Positions 1-7,167 of a stretch of 11,902 bases of DNA are shown piece by piece. How positions within the stretch are numbered: position 1 is the first letter of the stretch; each line of letters begins with the position of its first letter. The translations under genes and the position numbers were made by a program. The notes below the pieces were generated by a model. That model was not told the DNA's origin. It searched no databases and worked only from the letters and a program-made list of their open reading frames with translations. The stretch is from FEN-1219 sp035548835 (lineage in GTDB: Bacteria > Pseudomonadota > Gammaproteobacteria > Steroidobacterales > Rariloculaceae), in the NCBI GenBank assembly GCA_035548835.1, contig DASZSB010000048.1, forward strand, positions 1 to 11,902. Direction: 5' to 3'.

Positions 1-1
1 C

Positions 2-205
2 GGGCTGCGCGCCACGGAGGTCACGCGCGCCGGCCGCGCGTCGATCGGTGATGTGATCGAGGCCGTCGACGGCAAACCCGTCGCGAGCTTCTCGGCGTTG
101 ATCAACGTGCTCGACACGCACGACTTTGGCGATCGCATCACGCTCACGGTGCGCCGCGGCAACGGGCGCATCGAGGTGCCCGTGACGCTCACGGGTTCGC
201 GCTAG
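2..205 (+). CDS. HtrA/Deg-type serine protease, C-terminal PDZ domain (5' end outside window)
   Basis: Only the last 67 codons are present, in the frame starting at base 2 and ending at TAG 203-205. The residues form a typical C-terminal PDZ domain of S1C (HtrA/DegP/Deg) periplasmic proteases: a GDVIEAVDGKPV turn, a helix (SFSALINVLDTH), then GDRITLTVRRGNGRIEVPVTL. In this family the PDZ domain binds exposed C-termini of misfolded envelope proteins and regulates the trypsin-like domain, which would lie upstream of the window. The catalytic triad cannot be checked. The stop codon overlaps, in the palindrome CTAG, a stop on the minus strand that ends an hrpB-like tail. Other PDZ proteins such as a site-2 protease are possible but fit less well. 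Family call fairly sure; exact member unknown. Confidence 0.75.
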   Translation, partial: GLRATEVTRAGRASIGDVIEAVDGKPVASFSALINVLDTHDFGDRITLTVRRGNGRIEVPVTLTGSR

Positions 206-243
206 TCCTGCCGTGGGCGCGGCTTTACGCGCCGCGCGGGTTC
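197..243 (-). repeat. Left copy of diverged direct repeat; hrpB-like 3' tail
   Basis: An ungapped alignment with 10979-11025 matches at 38 of 47 positions by my count. Read on the minus strand, it encodes EPARRVKPRPRQD followed by TAG at 202-204; the real hrpB at the right end finishes EPTRRAKPRPRRD and TAG. About half of the mismatches do not change the amino acid, so both copies look like protein-coding ends that diverged under selection. Upstream of the tail (to the right) the hrpB match stops. The repeat contains an inverted repeat (217-223 with 231-237, 7-nt loop), which could serve as a hairpin after the protease gene but has no T-run. Read as an att-like or recombination scar; a chance match between arginine/proline-rich tails is the main alternative. 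Confidence 0.5.
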
Positions 244-448
244 TTCGGCGTTGCTGGGCCGAACTCTTCCAGCAGGCGCATTGCCCCGCACCGGCGCGCG
301 CGGGGCCCGCGTATCGATCGCACTGATCCGACTGAAGTCACCGGCGTCAACTCGCGTGCGCCGCGGCGCGGTCTCAGCAAACGGGCCGGGCGGGCTGGCT
401 CGCGGAGCAGGGAGACGGGCCCGGAACATCATCCGCGTGGGCGTTCCG

Positions 449-3400
449 CTAACGGATCCAGTGCACCTTGCCGCGCAACGCGGGTCCAACGTCTTCGCAA
501 TGCTGCTCAAACCGCAGGTCCACCGACGCGAGTGCGCCAGCCGCGTACGAGACGCTGTCGACGACGAACCAGCCCGACAGCGTGTTGCATCCACGTGCTT
601 GACCGGACCAGCTGAGCCCACCCTTTGTCGGGTTATGGAACGGGTAGCGCTGCAGGCTGCCGTAGTAGCCCGGCTGCAGCTGCGTGATCGTGTTCATGGT
701 CGCGAAGTCGCCACTCCAGTTGTCGGATCCCGAACCTCCGATCCCGAGTGCCATGTGGCCGCCGCTCTCTGTCACCGTGAACGTGTGATCGCTCGGAGTG
801 AGCGTATACGTCTGTCCCTGGCCGATGTAGTCGCCTGTATCGCTGACGAGATACACATAGTTGCCGCTGATCGGCGTCGAGCCGGCGGGCGGCGACCAGA
901 GGTTCGACGGCGGCGGAAACTGCGGCCCAGGCGGGAGCGTCGGATCGTTCTTGTCCCAGTGCACCTTGCCGTGGAGCGAGGCCGTCATGCCTTCGCAGTG
1001 CTGCTCGAAGCGCAGATCGAGCGACGAGGGCGTGCCGCTCGAGTACGTGATGCTGTCGATCACGAACCATCCCGTCAGCACGTTGCAGCCTCGGCCGTCG
1101 CCGCTCCAGCTCATTCCGCCCGCCACCGGATTATTGAACGGGTAGCGCTGCACATCGGCGTAGTAGCCGGACACGAGCTGTTGCAACGAGTTCATGCCCG
1201 CGAAGTCGCCGCTCCAGTTCTGATCGCTCGTCACCGACACGCTGAGCAGGCGACTGCTCGGGCTCCCCACGCTGAAGATCGCGTTGGCTCCCGTATACGT
1301 GTACGTGTACCCCTGGCCGATGAAGTCGCCGACGTCGCTCACGAGGTAGACATAGTTGCCGCTCGCGGGAGTCGCGCCTGCGGCGGGCGCCCAAAGGTTC
1401 GCGGGTGGCGGATTCTGCGGGGCCGCAGGCTGTGTCGTGTCGCCTGCGGCCCAGTGAATCTTGCCGTGCAGCGGCGCGCCGGTGCCTTCGCAGAGTTGCT
1501 CGAAGCGCAGATCGACGGACGCGAGGGAGCTCCCGGCGAAGCTGATGTCGTCGACCACGAACCATCCCAGCAACGTGTTGCAGCCGCGCCCCTCGCCATA
1601 CCAGCTGAGCCCGCCCGTCACTGGATTGTTGAACGGGTAGCGCTGCACGCCGCCGTAGAAGCCCGGCACGAGTTGCGACAGCGTGTTCATTCCCTGGAAG
1701 TCGCCGTTCCAGTTCTCGTTGCCGGCAATGCTGATCGCGAAGTGCGCGCCGTTCATCGAGATCTGAAGGACGGCGTTCGCTTGCGTATACGTGTACGTGC
1801 GGCCGGCACCGATGTAGTCGCCGCTCTGGCTCTCGAGATACACGTAGTTTCCGGTGGCTGGCGTGACGCCCGCCGCAGGCGCCCATAGGTTCGTCGGCGG
1901 AGGCACTTGCGGGCCCGTGGGCTGTGTCGTGTCGCCGAGGAGCCAATGGATCTTGCCGCGTAGCGCGGCCGCTCCGCCCTCGCAGTGTTGCTCGAAGCGC
2001 AGGTCGAGCGATGCGATCGAGGTTCCCGAGTAGGTGATGCTGTCGACCACCACCCAGCCCGTGAGGGTATTGCAGCCACGGCCCTCTCCGGACCAGGCGA
2101 ATCCGCCCACCGTCGGGTTCTGGAACGGGTAGCGCAACAGATTGCCGTAGTAGCCGGGCTCTATCGTCGACAGGACGTTCATCGTCTGGAAGTCGCCGTT
2201 CCAGCCCTGGTTGCCGGTGACGGTGACCGACAGATGATTGCCGCTTCCGCCGAGCGTCAGCAGGGCATTCGCCTGCGTGTAGGTGTAGGTGCCTCCCTGG
2301 CCGATGTAGTCGGAGGCGTCGCTCTGCAAGTAGACGTAATTGCCGGTCGATGGCGTCGAGCCCGGCGCCGGCGACCACAGCCCCGCGGGCGGAGGGTTCA
2401 CGGGCCCCGGCGGCAGCGAGCCGTCGCCTGCGATCCAGTGAATCTGCCCACGCAATGCGGCGCCTTGGCCCTCGCAGTGTTGCTCGAAGCGCAGATCGAC
2501 GAGGGTGAGGGCCAGCGCGGCATAGGTCGCGGTGTCCACCGTGAAAGAGCCCGTCAGCGTGTTGCAGCCGCGGCCTTCACCGCTCCAGCTCAACCCGCCC
2601 ACGGCCGCGTCGTGAAACGGATAGCGCTTCAGCCCAGAGTAAGTGCCGGGCGACAGGTCCGTCTGCGTGACGGGCAACGCGAACGAACCGCTCCACGTCT
2701 GATCGCCGTTGACCTGGACCTGCAGCACGCCATTGCTCATCGTCACGTCGAGCACTGCGTTCGTGCGGTCGTAGTAATAGGCGCCGCCGCCGCCGATGTA
2801 GTCGCCCGTGTCGCTCTGCAGAGCGATGAACGAGGGTGACTGTGGCGACGTGGGAATTTGTGCGTTCGCCGATACGGTAGCCACGTTGTTGCTGGCGATC
2901 GGGTCGCCCTGGCTGCTCGCATACAGCGTGCTGCTGATCGGGCCGATCGTGTGCGGTGCGATGCTTACATTCACGGTAAACGTGAGCGCGCCGCCGTTCG
3001 GCAATTCGGGAACCGTCATCAGCGTGCCCAGCGTCGTCGGGCAGGCCGCTCCGCCGGCTGCGGAGCACGCGATCGAGCTCAGTGCTTGGCCGGGCCCTAT
3101 GCCTACCTGCAATGTCAGGTCGTGTGCCGCATCGGGCCCGACGTTCGACATGGTCGTCGAGTACGTGCCTATTGCGCCGCTGAAAAACTCGCCGCCGGCC
3201 GTGTTGCTCGTGACCCGTACGTCCGCGCTGTATGCGTTGACCGTGATCTGAGCGCTGTTGTTCGTGTCGAACGTGTCGTCGGGGGAGGCCACCGACGCCG
3301 TGCTCGTCAGCGCGCCGCTTGCACCGTCCACGACGAACGCCGACACGGAGAAGTGGACGCTGGCGCCAGCCGGCAGGCGCCCGATCGCGAAACTGCTCGG

Positions 3401-3706
3401 GGTCGCAGGGCACGCCGCGCCACCGGTCGTCGTGCAGGTGACGGGGCCGCGCGTGAGGCCTGCGGCGAGCGTCAGTGTTGCGCTGACGTCGGCTGCCGCG
3501 TTGGCACTGGGATTCGCGACGGTGATCTCGAGCTCAATCGTGCTGCCGCCGGGCACCGGAGCCGTCGGTGCAACCGCCGTAATGGATACGCGATCGCCCC
3601 CCGGTGTCGTGCCTCCGCTGCCGCCACCGCCGCCACCCCCACCGCCGCCGCATGCTGCGAGTGACACGACGGAGCCGACGAGGACGAGTACCTGGTGGAT
3701 CCGCAT
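449..3706 (-). CDS. Repeat-rich surface lipoprotein: DUF11/CARDB-like domains plus five 164-residue repeats
   Basis: This 1085-residue protein starts at ATG 3704-3706, chosen over an in-frame start 20 codons upstream because it gives a proper lipoprotein signal: MRIHQ, a hydrophobic stretch, and the lipobox LAAC with Cys19. AAGGGAC lies about ten bases before the ATG. A ten-glycine run follows the cysteine as a tether. Residues ~40-155 and ~160-276 are two DUF11/CARDB-like beta-sandwich domains (FDTNNSAQ and ASNNVAT ends), each with a Cys pair around GGAACP. From residue 292 five tandem units follow. Each has NYVYLxSDxxDYIGQG, a W(S/N)GDF motif, GYYGxLxRYPFxNP, GGLSWSGEGRGCNTLxG, DLRFEQHCEG and ALxGKIHW, joined by PPP-rich linkers. 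Two cysteines per unit probably pair in the oxidising envelope. I do not recognise the unit as a named family; adhesion, ligand binding or a structural surface role are guesses. No enzyme motif is seen. It probably forms its own transcription unit. Confidence 0.85.
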   Translation of the reverse strand: MRIHQVLVLVGSVVSLAACGGGGGGGGGGSGGTTPGGDRVSITAVAPTAPVPGGSTIELEITVANPSANAAADVSATLTLAAGLTRGPVTCTTTGGAACPATPSSFAIGRLPAGASVHFSVSAFVVDGASGALTSTASVASPDDTFDTNNSAQITVNAYSADVRVTSNTAGGEFFSGAIGTYSTTMSNVGPDAAHDLTLQVGIGPGQALSSIACSAAGGAACPTTLGTLMTVPELPNGGALTFTVNVSIAPHTIGPISSTLYASSQGDPIASNNVATVSANAQIPTSPQSPSFIALQSDTGDYIGGGGAYYYDRTNAVLDVTMSNGVLQVQVNGDQTWSGSFALPVTQTDLSPGTYSGLKRYPFHDAAVGGLSWSGEGRGCNTLTGSFTVDTATYAALALTLVDLRFEQHCEGQGAALRGQIHWIAGDGSLPPGPVNPPPAGLWSPAPGSTPSTGNYVYLQSDASDYIGQGGTYTYTQANALLTLGGSGNHLSVTVTGNQGWNGDFQTMNVLSTIEPGYYGNLLRYPFQNPTVGGFAWSGEGRGCNTLTGWVVVDSITYSGTSIASLDLRFEQHCEGGAAALRGKIHWLLGDTTQPTGPQVPPPTNLWAPAAGVTPATGNYVYLESQSGDYIGAGRTYTYTQANAVLQISMNGAHFAISIAGNENWNGDFQGMNTLSQLVPGFYGGVQRYPFNNPVTGGLSWYGEGRGCNTLLGWFVVDDISFAGSSLASVDLRFEQLCEGTGAPLHGKIHWAAGDTTQPAAPQNPPPANLWAPAAGATPASGNYVYLVSDVGDFIGQGYTYTYTGANAIFSVGSPSSRLLSVSVTSDQNWSGDFAGMNSLQQLVSGYYADVQRYPFNNPVAGGMSWSGDGRGCNVLTGWFVIDSITYSSGTPSSLDLRFEQHCEGMTASLHGKVHWDKNDPTLPPGPQFPPPSNLWSPPAGSTPISGNYVYLVSDTGDYIGQGQTYTLTPSDHTFTVTESGGHMALGIGGSGSDNWSGDFATMNTITQLQPGYYGSLQRYPFHNPTKGGLSWSGQARGCNTLSGWFVVDSVSYAAGALASVDLRFEQHCEDVGPALRGKVHWIR
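452..2833 (-). repeat. Five tandem in-frame repeats (492-495 bp period) inside the lipoprotein gene
   Basis: Measured at the Asn (Ser in the first unit) of the NYVYL motif, unit starts on the minus strand are 2833, 2341, 1849, 1357 and 862, giving periods of 492, 492, 492 and 495 bp. The last unit stops after 137 residues at the end of the protein, lacking the linker. Similarity is plain at the DNA level: a block reading gaacgggtagcgctgca on the plus strand recurs near 638, 1137 and 1632 and is altered near 2123 and 2611. The unit nearest the N-terminus is the most divergent: it has FIAL in place of YVYL and GTYSGLKRYPF in place of GYYGxLxRYPF, and it lacks the usual N-W-N/S spacing. This fits growth by tandem duplication towards the C-terminus. 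Confidence 0.9.
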
Positions 3707-3992
3707 TCGAGCACCGTCCCTTCTGCGAGGGGTAGTTTCGCTGTCGAAAGGATAGTAGGGCGGCATTGGAAAAACATCAGCGTGCGCTGCTCGCGCGCAG
3801 CGTTAAGTCAACTAGATGACACTTCTCCCCGTCGTGAGCGCTAGTTGCGCGGTGCATGCGACGCAGCGGTGGCAATCAAGGCCCGGCACACATGTTTCAT
3901 CGTTCGGCTCCGAATTCCTGCGGTGACGAGATCAAGGGGGCGGGCGCTGCGATGCGGATTCGGCGACTACGCGCTCGAGCGCACGCCAGTGA
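3707..3992. other. Non-coding stretch upstream of the lipoprotein gene
   Basis: I see no convincing gene here. The short reading frames lack conserved motifs. A small inverted repeat (3785-3790 with 3797-3802, 6-nt loop) lies upstream of the lipoprotein gene. On the minus strand a TTGACT element lies near 3807-3812, but no good -10 follows at the right spacing, and TACTAT near 3751-3756 is a weak candidate. The promoter of the lipoprotein gene must lie here, but I cannot place it reliably. The right-hand part may hold degraded sequence of the lost 5' end of the DUF2177 gene. Confidence 0.4.
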
Positions 3993-4256
3993 GCTGAATC
4001 CGCGGCGGCGTTCCATGCCATCTTCCTGGCGGGTTTGGTGTTCTTCGCCGTGCGACCGGCGGCCGATGCGCGCACGGCGTTGCTGCGCGGCGCCTTTTTC
4101 GGATTGGTCTGCTACGCCACCTACGATCTCACCAACCAGGCCACGATCGTGAACTGGTCCTGGCGGGTGACGTTCGTGGACCTTGCCTGGGGGGCTTTCG
4201 TCAGCGCCGCCGGCGCTTGGGCAGGCCACGGCGCGGCTCGGGCATGGTCGGGTTGA
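3993..4256 (+). pseudogene. DUF2177 family inner-membrane protein, 5' half missing
   Basis: The open frame from 3993 (just after an in-frame TGA at 3990-3992) to TGA 4254-4256 reads FHAIFLAGLVFFAVRPAAD, then LLRGAFFGLVCYATYDLTNQ and VDLAWGAFVSAAGAWAG. These match the second half of DUF2177 membrane proteins, which are normally about 130-140 residues; YDLTN and VDLAWG are the recognisable motifs. About 87 residues remain. The N-terminal transmembrane helix with the usual LDxxWLG motif is absent in all three frames upstream. The only start would be an internal TTG at 4035, giving 73 residues. A neighbouring frame (SELNP, near 3988-4002) could join the frame by a one-base shift in the GC run at 4001-4010. 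The function of the family is unknown, although DUF2177 genes often occur among membrane-lipid or stress genes. I call it a truncated remnant. Confidence 0.7.
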
Positions 4257-4433
4257 GCCGCCGCAGGGAATACAGCCGCGCTACACGTGCTGGTCGATTG
4301 CTCGTCGATCTGCCGGGGCGACGTAGCCGGTGCCTGGCGGCGTGAACGTGCCGCCGTGCCGGGTCACGGGGCCCCGCGCACGTGAGTCCGCCATTGTTCC
4401 GGTGTTCTCGCGCCGGCCCAGCGACCGGTGAAC

Positions 4434-4466
4434 GCGGCGCTGCCCGCCCGGTACGGGCAGCGCCGC
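4434..4466 (-). terminator. Strong hairpin just past the DUF6152-like gene
   Basis: There is a perfect 13-bp inverted repeat (4434-4446 with 4454-4466) with a 7-base loop, beginning 5 bases after the stop codon of the gene that ends at 4472. Position and strength suggest transcription termination or 3'-end protection of the mRNA. On the minus strand the bases after the stem read GTTCACC, so the T-run of a classical intrinsic terminator is missing. This is common in GC-rich genomes, so the terminator role is inferred from the stem alone. Confidence 0.6.
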
Positions 4467-4471
4467 TCGCG

Positions 4472-5476
4472 TCAAAGCGCCTGCTTGTACTTCTCTTTCG
4501 CGCCCTCTGTGCAGCCGGCCGTGTCCTGCGCGAACTCGAGGTCGGGGCGGTGATCCCACTGCTGCGTCAGCTTCGCCGGGCCTGTGAGATACATCGGGTC
4601 TTCCACGGTGATCTCGTAGCGCAGGCGCACCTTGTCCGCGCTCAGCGAGAATCGTTCGACCGTGTGCTTGGCCGGCCCCGATGGCACGCTCACGCCGAGA
4701 CCGGAGATCGAAGGCTCGAAGGCGACGGTGTCGACCACGAGCGTGTCGCCGTCCCACCGGCCGATGGAGTCCCCGTGCCGAGAGGGCTTCACGTTGGCGG
4801 CATGCTTGTCCGTCATGCGGATGACGCGCTCGAATTTGTCGCCCGTGTTGTCGAACTTCATCACGACTTCGTTCTTGCCGACTTCGATGGTGCGCAGCTC
4901 GTCGAGCACTGCGCCGAACGGGGCGGGCTCGACGTAGCAGAGAGCGTTGCCGAGGTCCTTGGCCTTGATGGCCTTCGCTTCGTCGTTCAGCGGGAACGCC
5001 GCCATGGCGCCGAACGCGGCACCCGTGGCTGCGCGGTTCGGCGCCCAGTGGCCGGCGATGCTCTCGGCCGGCGTCAGCACGCGCGTGCGCGTGTTGGCTG
5101 CGTAGAACGGATGGATCTCGCCGTCCTGCGTCGTGACGTCGAGGATGCGCACCTGCTTGCCGAAGCCGCCGCGATTCGGATTGACGCGCACGACGACCGG
5201 AGTGCCGGGCATCAGGTCCTCGCGCTTCAGGCCGTCGACGTTCGCCTGCGTGATGCCGAGACCTTCGCCGTCGATGAGCACCGGTTTGCCGTCCGGCCCC
5301 TTGGTCTCGACGGTGAGGTACATGTGCGGATTCGTCCACTCGAGCTTCGCGACTTTGCCTTCGATGACTTCCACTTTCGACATGTCGAACATGGCCATGC
5401 TGTGGTGGGCGTGAGCCGGCGTGCAGAGCAGCGCGGTCGTGGCGACTAGCGGTGTAACAAGAATCAGGCGTTTCAT
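4472..5476 (-). CDS. Exported DUF6152-like protein with C-terminal GDTLVVDT domain
   Basis: This 334-residue protein starts with a Sec signal peptide (MKRLI, hydrophobic core, AHA cleavage after residue 23), so it acts in the periplasm or outside. The mature protein begins HHSMAMFD, and with VIEGKVAKLEWTNPHMYL this is the hallmark of DUF6152, covering residues ~24-115. The remaining ~215 residues carry SIGRWDGDTLVVDTVAF, HTVERFSL and YEITVEDPMYLT, a block that often accompanies or stands alone beside DUF6152 in secreted proteins of soil proteobacteria and acidobacteria. No biochemical role is known to me; the N-terminal His pair could bind metal, which is speculation. The ATG at 5474-5476 is preceded by a G-run rather than a clear Shine-Dalgarno sequence. 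It is divergent from the hydrolase gene across 201 bp, and the two may share regulation. Confidence 0.8.
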   Translation of the reverse strand: MKRLILVTPLVATTALLCTPAHAHHSMAMFDMSKVEVIEGKVAKLEWTNPHMYLTVETKGPDGKPVLIDGEGLGITQANVDGLKREDLMPGTPVVVRVNPNRGGFGKQVRILDVTTQDGEIHPFYAANTRTRVLTPAESIAGHWAPNRAATGAAFGAMAAFPLNDEAKAIKAKDLGNALCYVEPAPFGAVLDELRTIEVGKNEVVMKFDNTGDKFERVIRMTDKHAANVKPSRHGDSIGRWDGDTLVVDTVAFEPSISGLGVSVPSGPAKHTVERFSLSADKVRLRYEITVEDPMYLTGPAKLTQQWDHRPDLEFAQDTAGCTEGAKEKYKQAL

Positions 5477-5507
5477 GGAGGCCCCCCGGGGCGGAAATTC
5501 AAACCAG

Positions 5508-5513
5508 ATAATA
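5508..5513 (-). promoter_or_regulatory. Candidate -10 box for the DUF6152-like gene
   Basis: On the minus strand TATTAT (five of six bases of the sigma-70 -10 consensus) lies 31 bases before the start codon at 5476, in an AT-rich patch that stands out from the GC-rich surroundings. No good -35 hexamer sits 16-18 bases further up (GTTCCC is the closest). The spacing would give a leader of about 25 bases. Confidence 0.3.
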
Positions 5514-5663
5514 GAGGCATAGCCCGAGAGGGAACATGGTTACCGCCACCACCCGGGAATGACGGCGGCGCGCCGGTGTAGGACCTGTTACCCCGTGTGT
5601 CGTCCGCTCGCGCCCCATGCGAGTAACAACGCCGCCGATTCTTAAGTAGACTCGGCACGAAGA

Positions 5664-5670
5664 CCGGAGG
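5664..5670 (+). promoter_or_regulatory. Shine-Dalgarno sequence deciding the GTG start
   Basis: CCGGAGG at 5664-5670 is followed by seven bases and then GTG 5678-5680. This strong site favours the GTG start over any downstream ATG, and the signal peptide begins exactly there. Confidence 0.75.
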
Positions 5671-5677
5671 CAACGGC

Positions 5678-7045
5678 GTGAAGACAATCGCAGGCAAATT
5701 TCGGGTTCCGTCGGCCGTGATGGCCTTTCTCGTCGTGGCTGGCACGGCTCTGGCGCAACCCCCGGGGTTCCCTGGCCGCCGGCCCCCGCCGCCGGAACCG
5801 CCGCCGACGCCGATCGTCGCACCCATCCCCGCCATCCGGCCGCTCACGGGGCCCGGCAAGGTGTACGACTCCGCCTCCGCGCTCTGGCCCGGCAAAGGGC
5901 CCGAGCAGCTGGGCTACGCAGTGGATGAATATGTCATCTCCGGCACCGCGGCCGGCGAGCCTTACGAGACGCGCCTCGTCATCCGCAAACCGAAAGACAA
6001 CCGCAAGTTCAGCGGCCTCGTGGTCGCCGAGCCCATGCACCCGGCCGCCGCCGCCGCGCACGCGTTCGAATACAACTCGCTCTACATCATGGATGCGGGC
6101 CACATCGCGGTGGAGATCGACACCACCGGCGTGGAGCAGATCGCGGCGTTCAATCCGCAGCGCTACGGCTCGCTGAAGGCAACGCGAGAGCAAATCAACG
6201 AAATCCTGGCCCAGGCCGGTGCGCTGATCAAAAGCCCGCAGAGCCCGATCGCGGACCTGAAGCTGCGCAAGATGATCCTGTGGGGCACGTCCGCGAGCTC
6301 GGCGATGGTGGTCAACTACCTGCCGGCGCACAGGGTGTTCAAGCTCGCGAGCATGGCGAACATCTACGACGGCTTCATGCCCACCATGAACGGCTCGACC
6401 ATCGCGCCGGTGGACGTGCCGATCATCCAGGTGCCCACGCAGGTGGAATACATGGACGTGGCAACGGCCGCGCAGGACAGCGACGAGCCGGGCAAGCAGT
6501 TCCGCGTGTACGAGTTCGCGGCCATGGCGCACCTCGATTCACGCAACACGCGCAAGCGGCTCACGCAGGAAGACTGTCTCGAGCCGCTGTCCGAGATTCC
6601 GCTCGACGCCATGGCGTCGGTGGCGCTGCATCACCTGCTGCAGTGGGTGGACAAGGGCATCAGCCCGCCGCATGCGCCGCGGGTGATCATGGACATGTAC
6701 ACCGTGAACGACGGCTCGCTGATGCAGCTCGATCAATACGGCAACGCCATGGGCGGCATCCGCAGCACCTGGGTGGACGTGCCGCTCTACAAGTACACGA
6801 TGCACAACCCGCCGAACCCGGCCAGCACCGGTGCGGGCTCGGGCCGCATGCAGACGCCGCTGCTCTGTTATCTCTCCGGCTGGCAGACACCGATCGACGC
6901 CGCCGTCGTGAAGAAGAAATACGGCAGCCCGGCCAACTACGTGCGCATGGTGGAGAAGCGACTGAAAGAGCTCGAGGCCGAGGGCTGGTCGCTGCCGGTG
7001 TATCACGACGTGATCATGGCCGACGCCCGGGCGGTGAAGTTCTAG
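5678..7045 (+). CDS. Exported alpha/beta hydrolase-domain protein (Abhydrolase_10-like)
   Basis: The 455-residue protein starts at GTG 5678, fixed by a perfect GGAGG seven bases upstream. A Sec signal peptide ends at ALA, residue 26, followed by a proline-rich stretch to about residue 50. The body resembles the large secreted alpha/beta hydrolase-domain family (Abhydrolase_10): a YVISGTAAGEPYETRLVIRKP beta-rich start, a nucleophile-elbow candidate WGTSASSAM with Ser205, a YEFAAMAHLDS block with His285 as the likely catalytic histidine, and GGIRSTWVDVPLYKY with LCYLSGWQTP near the end. Members are presumed esterases or amidases acting in the periplasm; no substrate can be read from the sequence. 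The elbow is GxSxS rather than GxSxG, so activity is likely but not certain. The downstream RNase gene converges on it with about 120 bp between. Confidence 0.8.
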   Translation: MKTIAGKFRVPSAVMAFLVVAGTALAQPPGFPGRRPPPPEPPPTPIVAPIPAIRPLTGPGKVYDSASALWPGKGPEQLGYAVDEYVISGTAAGEPYETRLVIRKPKDNRKFSGLVVAEPMHPAAAAAHAFEYNSLYIMDAGHIAVEIDTTGVEQIAAFNPQRYGSLKATREQINEILAQAGALIKSPQSPIADLKLRKMILWGTSASSAMVVNYLPAHRVFKLASMANIYDGFMPTMNGSTIAPVDVPIIQVPTQVEYMDVATAAQDSDEPGKQFRVYEFAAMAHLDSRNTRKRLTQEDCLEPLSEIPLDAMASVALHHLLQWVDKGISPPHAPRVIMDMYTVNDGSLMQLDQYGNAMGGIRSTWVDVPLYKYTMHNPPNPASTGAGSGRMQTPLLCYLSGWQTPIDAAVVKKKYGSPANYVRMVEKRLKELEAEGWSLPVYHDVIMADARAVKF

Positions 7046-7167
7046 AGCAGGGCTATGCGGCTCGCGCTCGCCGACCCAGGCCGGGGGGCGCTCGTGTTCT
7101 ACGGTTGGGATCCGTCCGGCGCTCTGTGAGAGGCGGCCGTTCTGCTGGCGGCGGTCGTAGCCTTCAT

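Noticed and set aside
251..1888. Long open frame of 545 codons on the plus strand
   Set aside because: It lies opposite the repeat region of the lipoprotein gene. Its protein is arginine- and valine-rich and repeats with the same period, and it has no recognisable domain. It is the antisense shadow of a repeated GC-rich gene.
1131..2378. Long minus-strand open frame of 415 codons overlapping the lipoprotein gene
   Set aside because: It is a different frame of the same repeats, low-complexity and arginine-rich, and the lipoprotein frame has a signal peptide, conserved motifs and full length.
3601..3650. Poly-glycine codon run (GCC/ACC triplets) as a possible microsatellite
   Set aside because: It encodes the glycine tether right after the lipobox cysteine, a normal feature of such lipoproteins. 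Length variation is possible but cannot be judged from one sequence.
3785..3802. Small inverted repeat upstream of the lipoprotein gene
   Set aside because: A six-base stem of alternating G and C is expected by chance in this DNA, and it is not placed where an operator or terminator could be argued.
4281..5339. Minus-strand frame of 352 codons and plus-strand frame 4382-5449
   Set aside because: Both overlap the DUF6152-like gene and encode arginine/histidine-rich sequence without family motifs. The true frame has a signal peptide and conserved blocks.
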